The notes beneath the pieces were generated by a model. It saw only the letters and a program-made list of their open reading frames with translations, searched no databases and was not told the DNA's origin. From NCBI GenBank assembly GCA_021203425.1, contig JAJQBF010000067.1, positions 1 to 5,264 on the forward strand: a DNA stretch of 5,264 nucleotides. The letters are read 5' to 3'. This stretch comes from Clostridiales bacterium (lineage in GTDB: Bacteria > Bacillota > Clostridia > Lachnospirales > CAG-274). The position numbers and the translations under genes were made by a program. Positions 1 through 5,264 of the stretch are shown one piece after another (position 1 is the stretch's first letter; each line of letters opens with the position of its first letter).

Positions 1-32
1 GCTCCCATTCTTTTAAGTCTAATCTTTACCAT
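1..32 (-). CDS. rpsP: Ribosomal protein S16, N-terminal fragment
   Basis: Only the first ten codons are in the window; the gene continues past the left edge. They read MVKIRLKRMG, the usual start of bacterial S16, a small-subunit protein needed for 30S assembly. A strong ribosome binding site (AGGAGGTG, positions 46-39 on the minus strand) lies just upstream of the ATG at 32-30, which fixes the start. The gene follows ffh by 78 bases on the same strand. No convincing promoter or terminator is visible in that gap, so rpsP is probably co-transcribed with ylxM and ffh, as in many Firmicutes. The call rests on the short N-terminal motif plus gene order. Confidence 0.9.
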   Translation of the reverse strand, partial: MVKIRLKRMG

Positions 33-110
33 TGTTTTCACCTCCTGAAAAAACCTTATATATATCAAGAAAATACAAATGTGTTTTCCCAACGCTTGAG
101 TTATAAAGGC

Positions 111-1442
111 TTATCTCATAAAGGGCAGCTTAAGCCCCCTTCTGCCTTTTTTCATATCCCCCATCATTTTCATCATACCCTTCATTTGGTCAAACTGCTT
201 AAGAAGTTTGTTAATCTCCTGAATGGACCTGCCGCTTCCCTTGGCAATTCTTCTCTTTCTTGAGCCGTTTAAAATTTTGGGGTTTCTTCTTTCTTTAACT
301 GTCATAGACTGTATAATAGCCTCGACATGAACGAGGGCTTTTTCATCTATATCGGCATCGCTTATATTAAGCTTGCCCATACCGGGAATCATTCCCAATA
401 GGTCTTTAATTGAACCCATCTTCTTAACCTGCTGCATCTGGGTCATAAAATCTTCGAGGTTAAAGTCATTTGCCCTCATTTTGCGTTCAAGCTCTTTAAC
501 CTGTTTTTCGTCAAAAGCCGTCTGTGCCTTGTCTATAAGGGTAAGGACATCGCCCATACCGAGAATTCTTGACGCCATTCTGTCGGGATAAAACGGCTCA
601 AGGTCGTCTGCCTTTTCACCCATACCCACATATTTAATGGGCTTTCCCGTAACACTTCTTACGGAAAGCGCCGCACCGCCTCTTGTATCGCCGTCAAGCT
701 TGGTTAAAATTGTTCCGTCAATACCCAGCTTTTCATCAAATGTTTTTGCTACGTTGACAGCGTCCTGACCTGTCATAGCATCAATTACAAGAAGAATTTC
801 CTGAGGACGAACAGTCTTTTTAATGTTTACAAGCTCGTCCATAAGTTCTTCGTTTATGTGTAAACGACCGGCGGTATCTATAATAACAATGTCATTACCG
901 TGGCTCTTGCCGTAGGCAACACCGTTTTCGGCTATCTTAACCGGGTCGCCCTGACCCTCGTCATAAACGGGAATATTAAATTTTTTTCCCACAACCTGAA
1001 GCTGTTTTATTGCCGCCGGACGGTAAACGTCACAAGCGACAAGCAAGGGATTTTTTCCTTGTTTTCTCATCTGCCCTGCCAGCTTGCCGGCTGTAGTGGT
1101 TTTTCCGGCGCCCTGAAGACCTGCCATCATATAAACAGTAGGGCTTTTTGAAGAATATGTCAGCAGACTTTGGGTTGTTCCCATAAGGTCTACAAGTTCA
1201 TCTCTTACTATTTTAACAACCTGCTGACCGGGGTTAAGCCCTTCCAAAACTTCAACACCCACAGCCTTGTCGGTTACGTTTTTCATAAACTGCTTAACAA
1301 TTTTAAAGTTTACGTCAGCCTCCAAAAGAGCCAGCTTAACCTCTCTCAAAGCCGCTTTAACGTCTTTTTCGGTCAGCTTGCCTTTTCCCGTAAGCTGCTT
1401 AAAAGCCGACTGCAGCTTATCGGCCAAATTCTCAAATGCCAT
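111..1442 (-). CDS. ffh: Signal recognition particle protein Ffh (SRP54 GTPase)
   Basis: Ffh binds the SRP RNA and hydrophobic signal sequences emerging from the ribosome. With its receptor FtsY it delivers ribosomes to the membrane translocon in a GTP-dependent cycle. The 443-residue length is normal for the family. Visible parts: an N-terminal helical N domain (about 1-90); a G domain with P-loop GLQGAGKTT (108-116), DVYRPAA (138-144), DTAGR (189-193), TKLD (247-250) and GMGEKADDLEPF (273-284); and a methionine-rich M domain (about 310-435). The M domain carries the SRP RNA-binding helix-turn-helix around RKRRIAKGSGRS (395-406) and a tail with MKGMMKMMGDM. The ATG at 1442 is preceded by GGAGTGA at 1453-1447, a good distance away. 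It starts 14 bases after the ylxM stop, so the two are surely one transcript. No motif is missing and no frameshift is seen. Confidence 0.98.
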   Translation of the reverse strand: MAFENLADKLQSAFKQLTGKGKLTEKDVKAALREVKLALLEADVNFKIVKQFMKNVTDKAVGVEVLEGLNPGQQVVKIVRDELVDLMGTTQSLLTYSSKSPTVYMMAGLQGAGKTTTAGKLAGQMRKQGKNPLLVACDVYRPAAIKQLQVVGKKFNIPVYDEGQGDPVKIAENGVAYGKSHGNDIVIIDTAGRLHINEELMDELVNIKKTVRPQEILLVIDAMTGQDAVNVAKTFDEKLGIDGTILTKLDGDTRGGAALSVRSVTGKPIKYVGMGEKADDLEPFYPDRMASRILGMGDVLTLIDKAQTAFDEKQVKELERKMRANDFNLEDFMTQMQQVKKMGSIKDLLGMIPGMGKLNISDADIDEKALVHVEAIIQSMTVKERRNPKILNGSRKRRIAKGSGRSIQEINKLLKQFDQMKGMMKMMGDMKKGRRGLKLPFMR

Positions 1443-1456
1443 AAAATCACTCCGCT

Positions 1457-1774
1457 TTATTCCAAAAGATTCATAAGGATTTCTTTTACCTTCTCTGTGT
1501 TTCCGCTGTTCAGCAATTCAACAGCCTTCTCGATTTCTTCCTTTTGTTTTATGTGTCTGCCCGCAAGCCCGAGCCGCTCTTCATATTTTTTAAGCTGCTT
1601 TTCCGTCCTCTTTAATGTATCTGAAACAGCCTGTTTGGTTATGCCGCAAATTTCGCCGATCTCCTGAAAAGAAAGATCTTCGCCGTAGCGGCTTTCAAAA
1701 ATATATTTTTGCCTTTCGGTAAGCAAGTCACCGTAAAAGTCAAAAATCAAGCTCAAATAAACTCTGTCTTCCAT
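1457..1774 (-). CDS. ylxM: YlxM-family SRP-associated DNA-binding-like protein (UPF0122)
   Basis: A 105-residue protein with a helix-turn-helix like sigma factor region 4 (about residues 17-60, including LTERQKYIF and the recognition-helix part ITKQAVSDTLKR), followed by a charged helical C-terminus. This matches the YlxM/UPF0122 family, which in Firmicutes is encoded just upstream of ffh. YlxM has been reported in streptococci to interact with the SRP and affect its GTPase cycle; whether it also binds DNA is unclear. Start choice: an in-frame TTG lies two codons upstream (1780-1778), but GAGGT (1786-1782) would be only one base from it. The same GAGGT is seven bases from the ATG at 1774-1772, so the ATG is preferred. 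It is the first gene of the ylxM-ffh-rpsP operon, with a strong promoter upstream. Unlike in Bacillus, ftsY is not directly upstream. Confidence 0.93.
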   Translation of the reverse strand: MEDRVYLSLIFDFYGDLLTERQKYIFESRYGEDLSFQEIGEICGITKQAVSDTLKRTEKQLKKYEERLGLAGRHIKQKEEIEKAVELLNSGNTEKVKEILMNLLE

Positions 1775-1811
1775 AAACAAGACCTCACCAACAGCCTAAG
1801 CCCTTTCGTCC

Positions 1812-1831
1812 GTCAAGTCTTTTTGCTTGAC
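1812..1831 (-). other. Short stem-loop in the ylxM 5' leader
   Basis: Six complementary bases (GTCAAG and CTTGAC) flank an eight-base loop. It lies in the predicted 65-70 base leader between the ylxM promoter and its start codon, beginning about ten bases after the likely transcription start. The stem has no following U-tract, so it is not a terminator. It may stabilise the 5' end of the transcript or be chance. No known leader family is recognised. Confidence 0.4.
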
Positions 1832-1847
1832 CCCCTCGACCTTGTTC

Positions 1848-1876
1848 ATTATAGCAAATCATTTTCCCCCTGTCAA
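1848..1876 (-). promoter_or_regulatory. Sigma-A-type promoter of the ylxM-ffh-rpsP operon
   Basis: On the minus strand there is a perfect -35 box TTGACA (1876-1871), a 17-base spacer and a perfect -10 box TATAAT (1853-1848). The TG one base upstream of the -10 box also makes it an extended -10. Transcription should start near 1841, giving a leader of roughly 67 bases before the ylxM ATG. This is as close to the housekeeping consensus as promoters come, fitting a highly expressed translation and secretion operon. Confidence 0.93.
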
Positions 1877-1956
1877 CCCCTTTTTTCGTAAAAAATTTTA
1901 TTTTATATAAAAACCATTGTATATGCAGCTATATAAAAAGTTTAAAAAAGGGGTTG
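1874..1956. repeat. 13-bp perfect inverted repeat marking both -35 boxes
   Basis: CAACCCCTTTTTT at 1874-1886 is the exact reverse complement of AAAAAAGGGGTTG at 1944-1956, with 57 bases between. Read outward on its own strand, each divergent promoter therefore has the same block AAAAAAGGGGTTG, whose last three bases are the first three of its -35 box. The arms are too far apart, and in the wrong place relative to the predicted starts, to act as an RNA hairpin. A duplicated DNA contact site (proximal UP-element or factor-binding site) is more likely. Confidence 0.8.
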
Positions 1957-1982
1957 TATTTGATATTTTTGTGTGTTATAAT
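1954..1982 (+). promoter_or_regulatory. Extended -10 sigma-A-type promoter of rpsO
   Basis: A -35 box TTGTAT (1954-1959), a 17-base spacer and a perfect -10 TATAAT (1977-1982), preceded by TGT (1974-1976), which makes an extended -10. Transcription should begin near 1989, giving an rpsO leader of about 125 bases. A weak -35 with an extended -10 is a common strong form in Firmicutes. As no good promoter is seen between rpsO and pnp, this one may also drive pnp. Confidence 0.9.
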
Positions 1983-2016
1983 CTGACTGTTGACTGTGGA
2001 TAATTTAATTTATACA

Positions 2017-2086
2017 GGGCGGTCAGCAAGTCAAAATCCCGTACTATGAAGACGGACACTCCGACCACTTCATTGTATTGGGGGAT
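2017..2086 (+). promoter_or_regulatory. Structured rpsO 5' leader, candidate S15 autoregulatory RNA
   Basis: The leader can fold into an imperfect hairpin: AUCCC (2036-2040) with GGGAU (2082-2086), GUAC (2041-2044) with GUAU (2075-2078), AUGAAG (2046-2051) with CUUCAU (2068-2073), and a CGGA/UCCG tip (2053-2056 with 2060-2063). In addition GGUC (2021-2024) is complementary to GACC (2063-2066), and GGG (2017-2019) to CCC (2038-2040), which would allow a pseudoknot or alternative junction. S15 represses its own translation through structured leaders in several phyla, including Gram-positive bacteria. The position, ending 14 bases before the AGGAGG site, fits that role. Base pairing is read directly; S15 binding is inferred. 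Confidence 0.55.
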
Positions 2087-2115
2087 AATTATTATTTTAC
2101 AGGAGGAAATTTAAA

Positions 2116-2376
2116 ATGGCTATTGATAAGAAAGCTATTGCCGCTAAATTCGGCAGAAACGAAGCAGACACAGGCTCACCCGAGGTTCAGGTTGCTCTTT
2201 TAACAGAAAGAATTAACCACCTTACAGAACATTTAAAGGTTCATAAAAAAGATCACCACTCAAGAAGAGGTCTTCTTAAGATGGTTGGTCAGAGAAAGGG
2301 TCTTCTTAATTATATTAAGAGAAAAGATATTGTTAAATATCGTAACCTTATCGCCGAACTTGGTTTAAGAAAGTAA
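2116..2376 (+). CDS. rpsO: Ribosomal protein S15
   Basis: S15 is a primary binding protein of the 30S subunit platform. It binds the central-domain three-way junction of 16S rRNA and helps form an intersubunit bridge. The 86-residue protein is all-helical in type and carries the family signature: DTGSPEVQVALLT near residues 18-30, then HKKDHHSRRGL (43-53), and a C-terminus ending LGLRK. It is about three residues shorter than the usual 89, all at the N-terminus. The start is firm: AGGAGG at 2101-2106 sits nine bases before the ATG. It has its own promoter and structured leader and is followed by an intrinsic terminator and then pnp, the widespread rpsO-pnp pairing. Confidence 0.98.
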   Translation: MAIDKKAIAAKFGRNEADTGSPEVQVALLTERINHLTEHLKVHKKDHHSRRGLLKMVGQRKGLLNYIKRKDIVKYRNLIAELGLRK

Positions 2377-2395
2377 TAATAAGACAAGTTGTAAG

Positions 2396-2426
2396 GGGCG
2401 AAGTCCGGCTGGCTTCGCCCTATTTT
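2396..2426 (+). terminator. Intrinsic terminator after rpsO
   Basis: An eight-base-pair GC-rich stem, GGGCGAAG (2396-2403) with CTTCGCCC (2413-2420), closes a nine-base loop that can itself form two further pairs, followed by TATTTT. It lies 20 bases after the rpsO stop. The U-tract is short and interrupted, so termination is probably partial and would let some transcripts continue into pnp, lowering pnp output relative to rpsO. Confidence 0.85.
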
Positions 2427-2428
2427 AA

Positions 2429-2517
2429 GGGAGAGCTTTGCGTTTTATATTTATTCGTTTGAGACAGAGCGGTTTCTCTGTTTGAAACGGGTAAATAATA
2501 AAAACGAAAACTCTCCT
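2429..2517 (+). promoter_or_regulatory. Long intercistronic stem-loop upstream of pnp, candidate RNase III site
   Basis: The 5' arm (2429-2469) pairs with the 3' arm (2476-2517) around a six-base loop CGGUUU (2470-2475). I count 38 base pairs in blocks: 2429-2435 with 2511-2517; 2437-2439 with 2507-2509; 2441-2446 with 2501-2506; 2447-2448 with 2498-2499; 2449-2460 with 2485-2496; 2462-2469 with 2476-2483. Interruptions are two single mismatches (2436/2510 and 2461/2484) and three one-base bulges (2440, 2497, 2500). Four pairs are G-U, which pair only in plus-strand RNA, as expected if the transcript is what folds. No U-tract follows, so it is not a terminator. In enterobacteria a long RNase III-cut duplex in the pnp leader mediates PNPase autoregulation; an equivalent role here is inference. 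Confidence 0.8.
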
Positions 2518-2526
2518 GAAGAAATT

Positions 2527-2538
2527 CTGTTTAAACAG
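2527..2538. repeat. Perfect 12-bp palindrome in the pnp leader
   Basis: CTGTTTAAACAG is fully self-complementary with no spacer and lies between the long stem-loop and the pnp ribosome binding site. It has no loop, so it is a poor RNA hairpin but could be a dimeric protein site or an RNA dimerisation contact. It may equally be chance in AT-rich DNA. Confidence 0.35.
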
Positions 2539-2570
2539 TGATTTTTAAAATTCGAAAGGAGATTTTTAAA

Positions 2571-4769
2571 ATGTATCAGACCTATAAGCTTGAAATAGGC
2601 GGAAGAGATATGACTTTTGAAATCGGCAGAGTTGCAGAGCTTGCCAACGGCGCCGTTATAGTTCGCTACGGCGACACAACGGTTTTGGTTACTGCAACAG
2701 CCTCCGAAAAGCCCAGAGAGGGTATCGACTTCTTCCCCTTAAGCATCGACTATGAAGAAAAAATGTATGCCGCAGGCAAGATTCCCGGGGGCTTTACAAA
2801 GCGTGAGGGCAGACCCAGTGAACACGCTATTTTAACCTCCCGTGTTATCGACAGACCTATCCGTCCTCTTTTCCCTAAGGATTACAGAAACGATGTATGT
2901 ATAAACTGTGCTGTTCTTTCCGTAGATCAGGAAAACAGCCCCGAAATTTGTGCTATGGTCGGTGCCTCCGTTGCACTTTCAATTTCCGACATACCCTTCC
3001 AGGGACCTACAGGCGCTGTAAGCGTAGGCTATGTTGACGGAGAATATGTAATCAACCCCAACAGAGAACAGAGACAAAAATCAATTCTTAACTTAACTGT
3101 TGCCTCTACAACAGACAGGGTTATGATGATTGAGGCCGGAGCAAATGAAATTACAGATGAAGAAATGTATGATGCCATTATGTTCGGTCACGAGGAAAAC
3201 GTAAAAATTGCAAACTTTATTAAAGATTTACAGGAAAAAATAGGTCTTCCCAAACACTCTTATGAAGAACACATTGTCGACCATGACTTATATGAGGCAA
3301 TTAAGGAATTCATAACAGACGAACGTATGGAAACCGCTGTTTTTGCCGAATTAAAGCAGGACAGAGACGAGCAGATTTCGGCAATTACAGCTGAAACAGC
3401 CGAAACCTTAAAGGAAAAATTCTGCGGCGAAGACGAAGTAAAATATGCTGCCGATATTGACGAGGCTATTTATAAATATGAAAAAGAAACAGTAAGGAGA
3501 ATGATTCTTAAAGACCACAAGCGTCCCGACGGAAGAAAGCTTGACGAAATTCGTCCTCTTTCAGCCGAGGTTGACGTTATACCCAGAGTTCATGGTTCGG
3601 GTCTTTTTAAGAGAGGTCAGACACAGGTTCTCACAATAACAACTCTGGGAACAATCGGCGAGGCTCAGAGAATTGACGGTCTTGACGAAGACGAAACAAC
3701 AAAGAGATATATCCACCACTATAACTTCCCCAGCTATTCGGTAGGTGAAACACGTCCCTCAAGGAGTCCCGGCAGAAGAGAAATCGGTCACGGCGCTCTT
3801 GCTGAAAGATCTCTTCTTCCCGTTATCCCCAGCGAGGAAGAATTCCCCTACGCTATAAGACTTGTTTCCGAGGTTGTAAGCTCAAACGGCTCTACTTCAC
3901 AGGGTTCTGTCTGCGGTTCAACTCTTTCTCTTATGGCTGCCGGTGTTCCCATTAAGGCTCCCGTTGCCGGAATTTCCTGCGGTCTTGTAACAGGAGAAAC
4001 AGACGATGACTTCGTTCTCCTCACTGATATTCAAGGTCTTGAAGACTTCTTCGGAGATATGGACTTTAAGGTAGCCGGTACTCATAAGGGTATCACAGCT
4101 ATCCAGATGGATATTAAGATTCACGGTCTTACACCCGATATCATAAAGGGCGCTTTAAAGAGATGTCACGAGGCAAGACTTTACATCTTAGATGAAGTTA
4201 TGCTTAAGGCTATCCCCGAAGTCAGAGATCATATTTCCGAATACGCTCCCAAGATTGAATTCGTTCAGATTGACCCCTCGAGAATCGGCGAGGTTGTCGG
4301 CTCAAAAGGCAAGACAATCAACCGTATTATCGAAGAGTCAGGTGTTGACAAAATCGACACAGAAGACGACGGTAAGATTTATGTTTCTTCAAAGAGTTCC
4401 GAGGCAATCGGCAAGGCTATAAGTATGATTCTTGCTATTGTTACGGATCCCGAACCGGGAACCTTCTATGAAGGCAAGGTTACAAAGATAATGAGTTTCG
4501 GTGTCTTTGTTGAAATAGCTCCCGATAAGGAAGGTCTTATAAGAATGAAAGACCTTGACTATAAATTTGTTGAAAAAGCAGAAGATGTAGTCAAAGAAGG
4601 GGATTATGTAAACGTTATGGTTAAGGAAATAGACGACCAGGGCAGAATTAACCTTTCAAGAAAGGCCTGCCTTCCCAAGCCCGAAGGCTATAAGGAAAGA
4701 CCTCCCCGTCATTCAAACGGCGGCGGCTTTCAAAGACAGTCACGTCCCCGTCAGAAAAGAGAAGAATAA
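2571..4769 (+). CDS. pnp: Polynucleotide phosphorylase (PNPase)
   Basis: PNPase is a trimeric cytoplasmic 3'-to-5' exoribonuclease that uses phosphate to release nucleoside diphosphates and can run in reverse. It is a main enzyme of mRNA decay in Firmicutes. The 732 residues show the full family layout: a first RNase PH core (about 10-140), a helical domain (about 235-315), the catalytic second RNase PH core (about 320-545) with the phosphate-site SNGSTSQGSVCG (438-449) and metal-site GDMDFK (495-500), a KH domain with its GxxG loop GSKG (577-580), and an S1 domain (about 630-698). A short Arg/Gly-rich basic tail ends the protein. Start choice: an in-frame GTG at 2538 would add 11 residues but lacks a ribosome binding site. 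AAAGGAG (2555-2561) is nine bases before the ATG at 2571, and MYQTYKLEIGG is a typical N-terminus. No catalytic residue appears lost. Confidence 0.98.
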   Translation: MYQTYKLEIGGRDMTFEIGRVAELANGAVIVRYGDTTVLVTATASEKPREGIDFFPLSIDYEEKMYAAGKIPGGFTKREGRPSEHAILTSRVIDRPIRPLFPKDYRNDVCINCAVLSVDQENSPEICAMVGASVALSISDIPFQGPTGAVSVGYVDGEYVINPNREQRQKSILNLTVASTTDRVMMIEAGANEITDEEMYDAIMFGHEENVKIANFIKDLQEKIGLPKHSYEEHIVDHDLYEAIKEFITDERMETAVFAELKQDRDEQISAITAETAETLKEKFCGEDEVKYAADIDEAIYKYEKETVRRMILKDHKRPDGRKLDEIRPLSAEVDVIPRVHGSGLFKRGQTQVLTITTLGTIGEAQRIDGLDEDETTKRYIHHYNFPSYSVGETRPSRSPGRREIGHGALAERSLLPVIPSEEEFPYAIRLVSEVVSSNGSTSQGSVCGSTLSLMAAGVPIKAPVAGISCGLVTGETDDDFVLLTDIQGLEDFFGDMDFKVAGTHKGITAIQMDIKIHGLTPDIIKGALKRCHEARLYILDEVMLKAIPEVRDHISEYAPKIEFVQIDPSRIGEVVGSKGKTINRIIEESGVDKIDTEDDGKIYVSSKSSEAIGKAISMILAIVTDPEPGTFYEGKVTKIMSFGVFVEIAPDKEGLIRMKDLDYKFVEKAEDVVKEGDYVNVMVKEIDDQGRINLSRKACLPKPEGYKERPPRHSNGGGFQRQSRPRQKREE

Positions 4770-4786
4770 TATAATATAATAAATTT

Positions 4787-4830
4787 CCCCCGAAACCAAG
4801 CTTAAAAGGCTAAAGGTTCCGGGGGTTTTT
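4787..4830 (+). terminator. Intrinsic terminator after pnp
   Basis: CCCCCGAAACC (4787-4797) pairs with GGTTCCGGGGG (4815-4825), ten pairs with one A-C mismatch (4793/4819). The loop contains a small inner stem (AGC 4799-4801 with GCT 4809-4811), and five Ts follow (4826-4830). It begins 17 bases after the pnp stop. In the opposite direction the stem is followed by AAATTTATT rather than a T-run, so it would serve the converging ABC-F gene less well. Confidence 0.9.
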
Positions 4831-4855
4831 AATCTGTGATTTATAATCTTCGGTT

Positions 4856-5264
4856 TTACACATCTTCCGTTTCTTCCAATATTTCATATATTTCAAGAAG
4901 CCGTTCTTCGAGTTCTGTTTTTTTGTTATAGGTTTCTTCGGCTTTTTTGGGGTCTGTAGCAACCTCGTCTGTTTCAAGAAGTCTGTCGAGTTCTTCGATT
5001 TCTTCTTCAATTTGTCCGGCTTCGGTTTCAAGCTTTTTTCGTCTTGCCGCCGCCTTTCTTTTTTCGGAGAGAAGTTCCTTTTGTTTCTGCCAGTCAAGCT
5101 TGTTTGCCGAATCTTCTTTCGGAACAGCTGTCTCCTCGGGTATTTCCGTTCTTTTTTCTTCATAATAATCATAATTGCCCAAATAATTTTTTATACCCCT
5201 GTCGGTAAGCTCAATTATTCTTGTAGCAATCTTATTTATAAAATATCTGTCATGAGAAATAAAG
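4856..5264 (-). CDS. ABC-F family ATPase, C-terminal fragment
   Basis: ABC-F proteins are soluble twin ATPases that act on the ribosome rather than transport; some rescue stalled ribosomes or confer antibiotic protection. The 135 residues visible are the end of the second ATPase domain and the C-terminal extension. The fragment opens with FISHDRYFINKIATRIIEL, whose SHDR holds the H-loop histidine, then KNYLGNYDYYEEK, a typical ABC-F segment after the second domain. The rest (about visible residues 58-135) is charged and Glu/Lys-rich, a likely coiled coil of the type found at the C-terminus of Uup-like members. The reading frame continues through the right edge, so a start at the TTG near 5182 would be an artefact; that codon is the Leu of YLGNY. 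Which ABC-F subfamily it is cannot be told from this part. It converges on pnp, stops 86 bases apart. Confidence 0.93.
   Translation of the reverse strand, partial: FISHDRYFINKIATRIIELTDRGIKNYLGNYDYYEEKRTEIPEETAVPKEDSANKLDWQKQKELLSEKRKAAARRKKLETEAGQIEEEIEELDRLLETDEVATDPKKAEETYNKKTELEERLLEIYEILEETEDV

Larger units (their letters stand above)
1775..2115. other. Divergent intergenic control region between ylxM and rpsO
   Basis: This 341-base stretch has no supported coding sequence. It holds, left to right: the ylxM 5' leader with a small hairpin, the ylxM promoter, an AT-rich spacer, the rpsO promoter, and a leader of about 125 bases for rpsO. The central AT-rich part (about 1887-1943) has two copies of TATATAAAAA (1904-1913 and 1930-1939) and could supply UP-element-like contacts to either promoter. 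I see no third promoter in it. Confidence 0.85.

Noticed and set aside
33..110. Possible promoter or hairpin between ffh and rpsP
   Set aside because: TTGTAT and TATATAA-like strings occur on the minus strand but with wrong spacing, and the possible stem (TCAAG with CTTGA) is short with a large internal loop.
1170..1667. 165-residue plus-strand reading frame opposite ffh and ylxM
   Set aside because: It lies antisense to two firmly identified genes and crosses their junction, with no ribosome binding site or recognisable domain.
1775..1780. TTG start two codons upstream of the ylxM ATG
   Set aside because: The GAGGT ribosome binding site would be one base away from it, while it is seven bases from the ATG.
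2266..2311. Repeated GGTCTTCTTAA within rpsO
   Set aside because: The two copies encode GLL segments of S15 at conserved positions and are explained by protein sequence and codon preference.
2429..2517. The long inverted repeat as a small mobile repeat (MITE-like) or a terminator
   Set aside because: No target-site duplication is seen at its ends and no U-tract follows; the strand-specific G-U pairs favour an RNA role. A genome copy count would settle it, so this is kept only as the alternative.
2538..2570. Upstream GTG start giving PNPase 11 extra residues
   Set aside because: It overlaps the palindrome, has no ribosome binding site, and the ATG at 2571 has AAAGGAG at the right distance and a family-typical N-terminus.
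4810..5172. Lysine-rich 120-residue minus-strand reading frame
   Set aside because: It overlaps the ABC-F coding sequence in another frame, has low-complexity Lys/Arg composition and resembles no family; it is a shadow of the coiled-coil region.

Overview
The window looks like a chromosomal housekeeping region of a low-GC Gram-positive bacterium (Firmicutes, most likely class Clostridia). The basis is the ylxM-ffh-rpsP gene order, strong AGGAGG-type ribosome binding sites, sigma-A-type promoters and protein sequences of Firmicutes type; the genus cannot be named from the sequence alone. All genes appear intact apart from the two cut by the window edges. I see no tRNA, rRNA, CRISPR array, insertion sequence or prophage gene.

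Layout: positions 1-1774 hold a minus-strand operon reading ylxM -> ffh -> rpsP (rpsP runs off the left edge), which encodes the SRP regulator YlxM, the SRP GTPase Ffh and ribosomal protein S16. Positions 1775-2115 are a divergent control region. It has a near-ideal promoter for the ylxM operon on the minus strand, an extended -10 promoter for rpsO on the plus strand, and a structured rpsO leader. Positions 2116-4769 hold rpsO (S15) and pnp (polynucleotide phosphorylase) on the plus strand. They are separated by an intrinsic terminator and then a very long, nearly continuous stem-loop (2429-2517, about 38 base pairs). A terminator follows pnp, and the C-terminal part of an ABC-F ATPase gene enters from the right on the minus strand, tail to tail with pnp.

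The genes share one theme: making ribosomes (S15, S16), getting nascent membrane proteins to the membrane (Ffh, YlxM), helping ribosomes work (ABC-F), and turning over RNA (PNPase). The protein content is ordinary. The interest lies in the non-coding DNA. The long intercistronic duplex upstream of pnp recalls the RNase III-processed, PNPase-autoregulated leader of enterobacterial pnp. A perfect 13-bp inverted repeat puts the same sequence on the -35 box of both divergent promoters. The rpsO leader can fold into a stem-loop that could be an S15 autoregulatory site. I do not see an entirely new protein system here.
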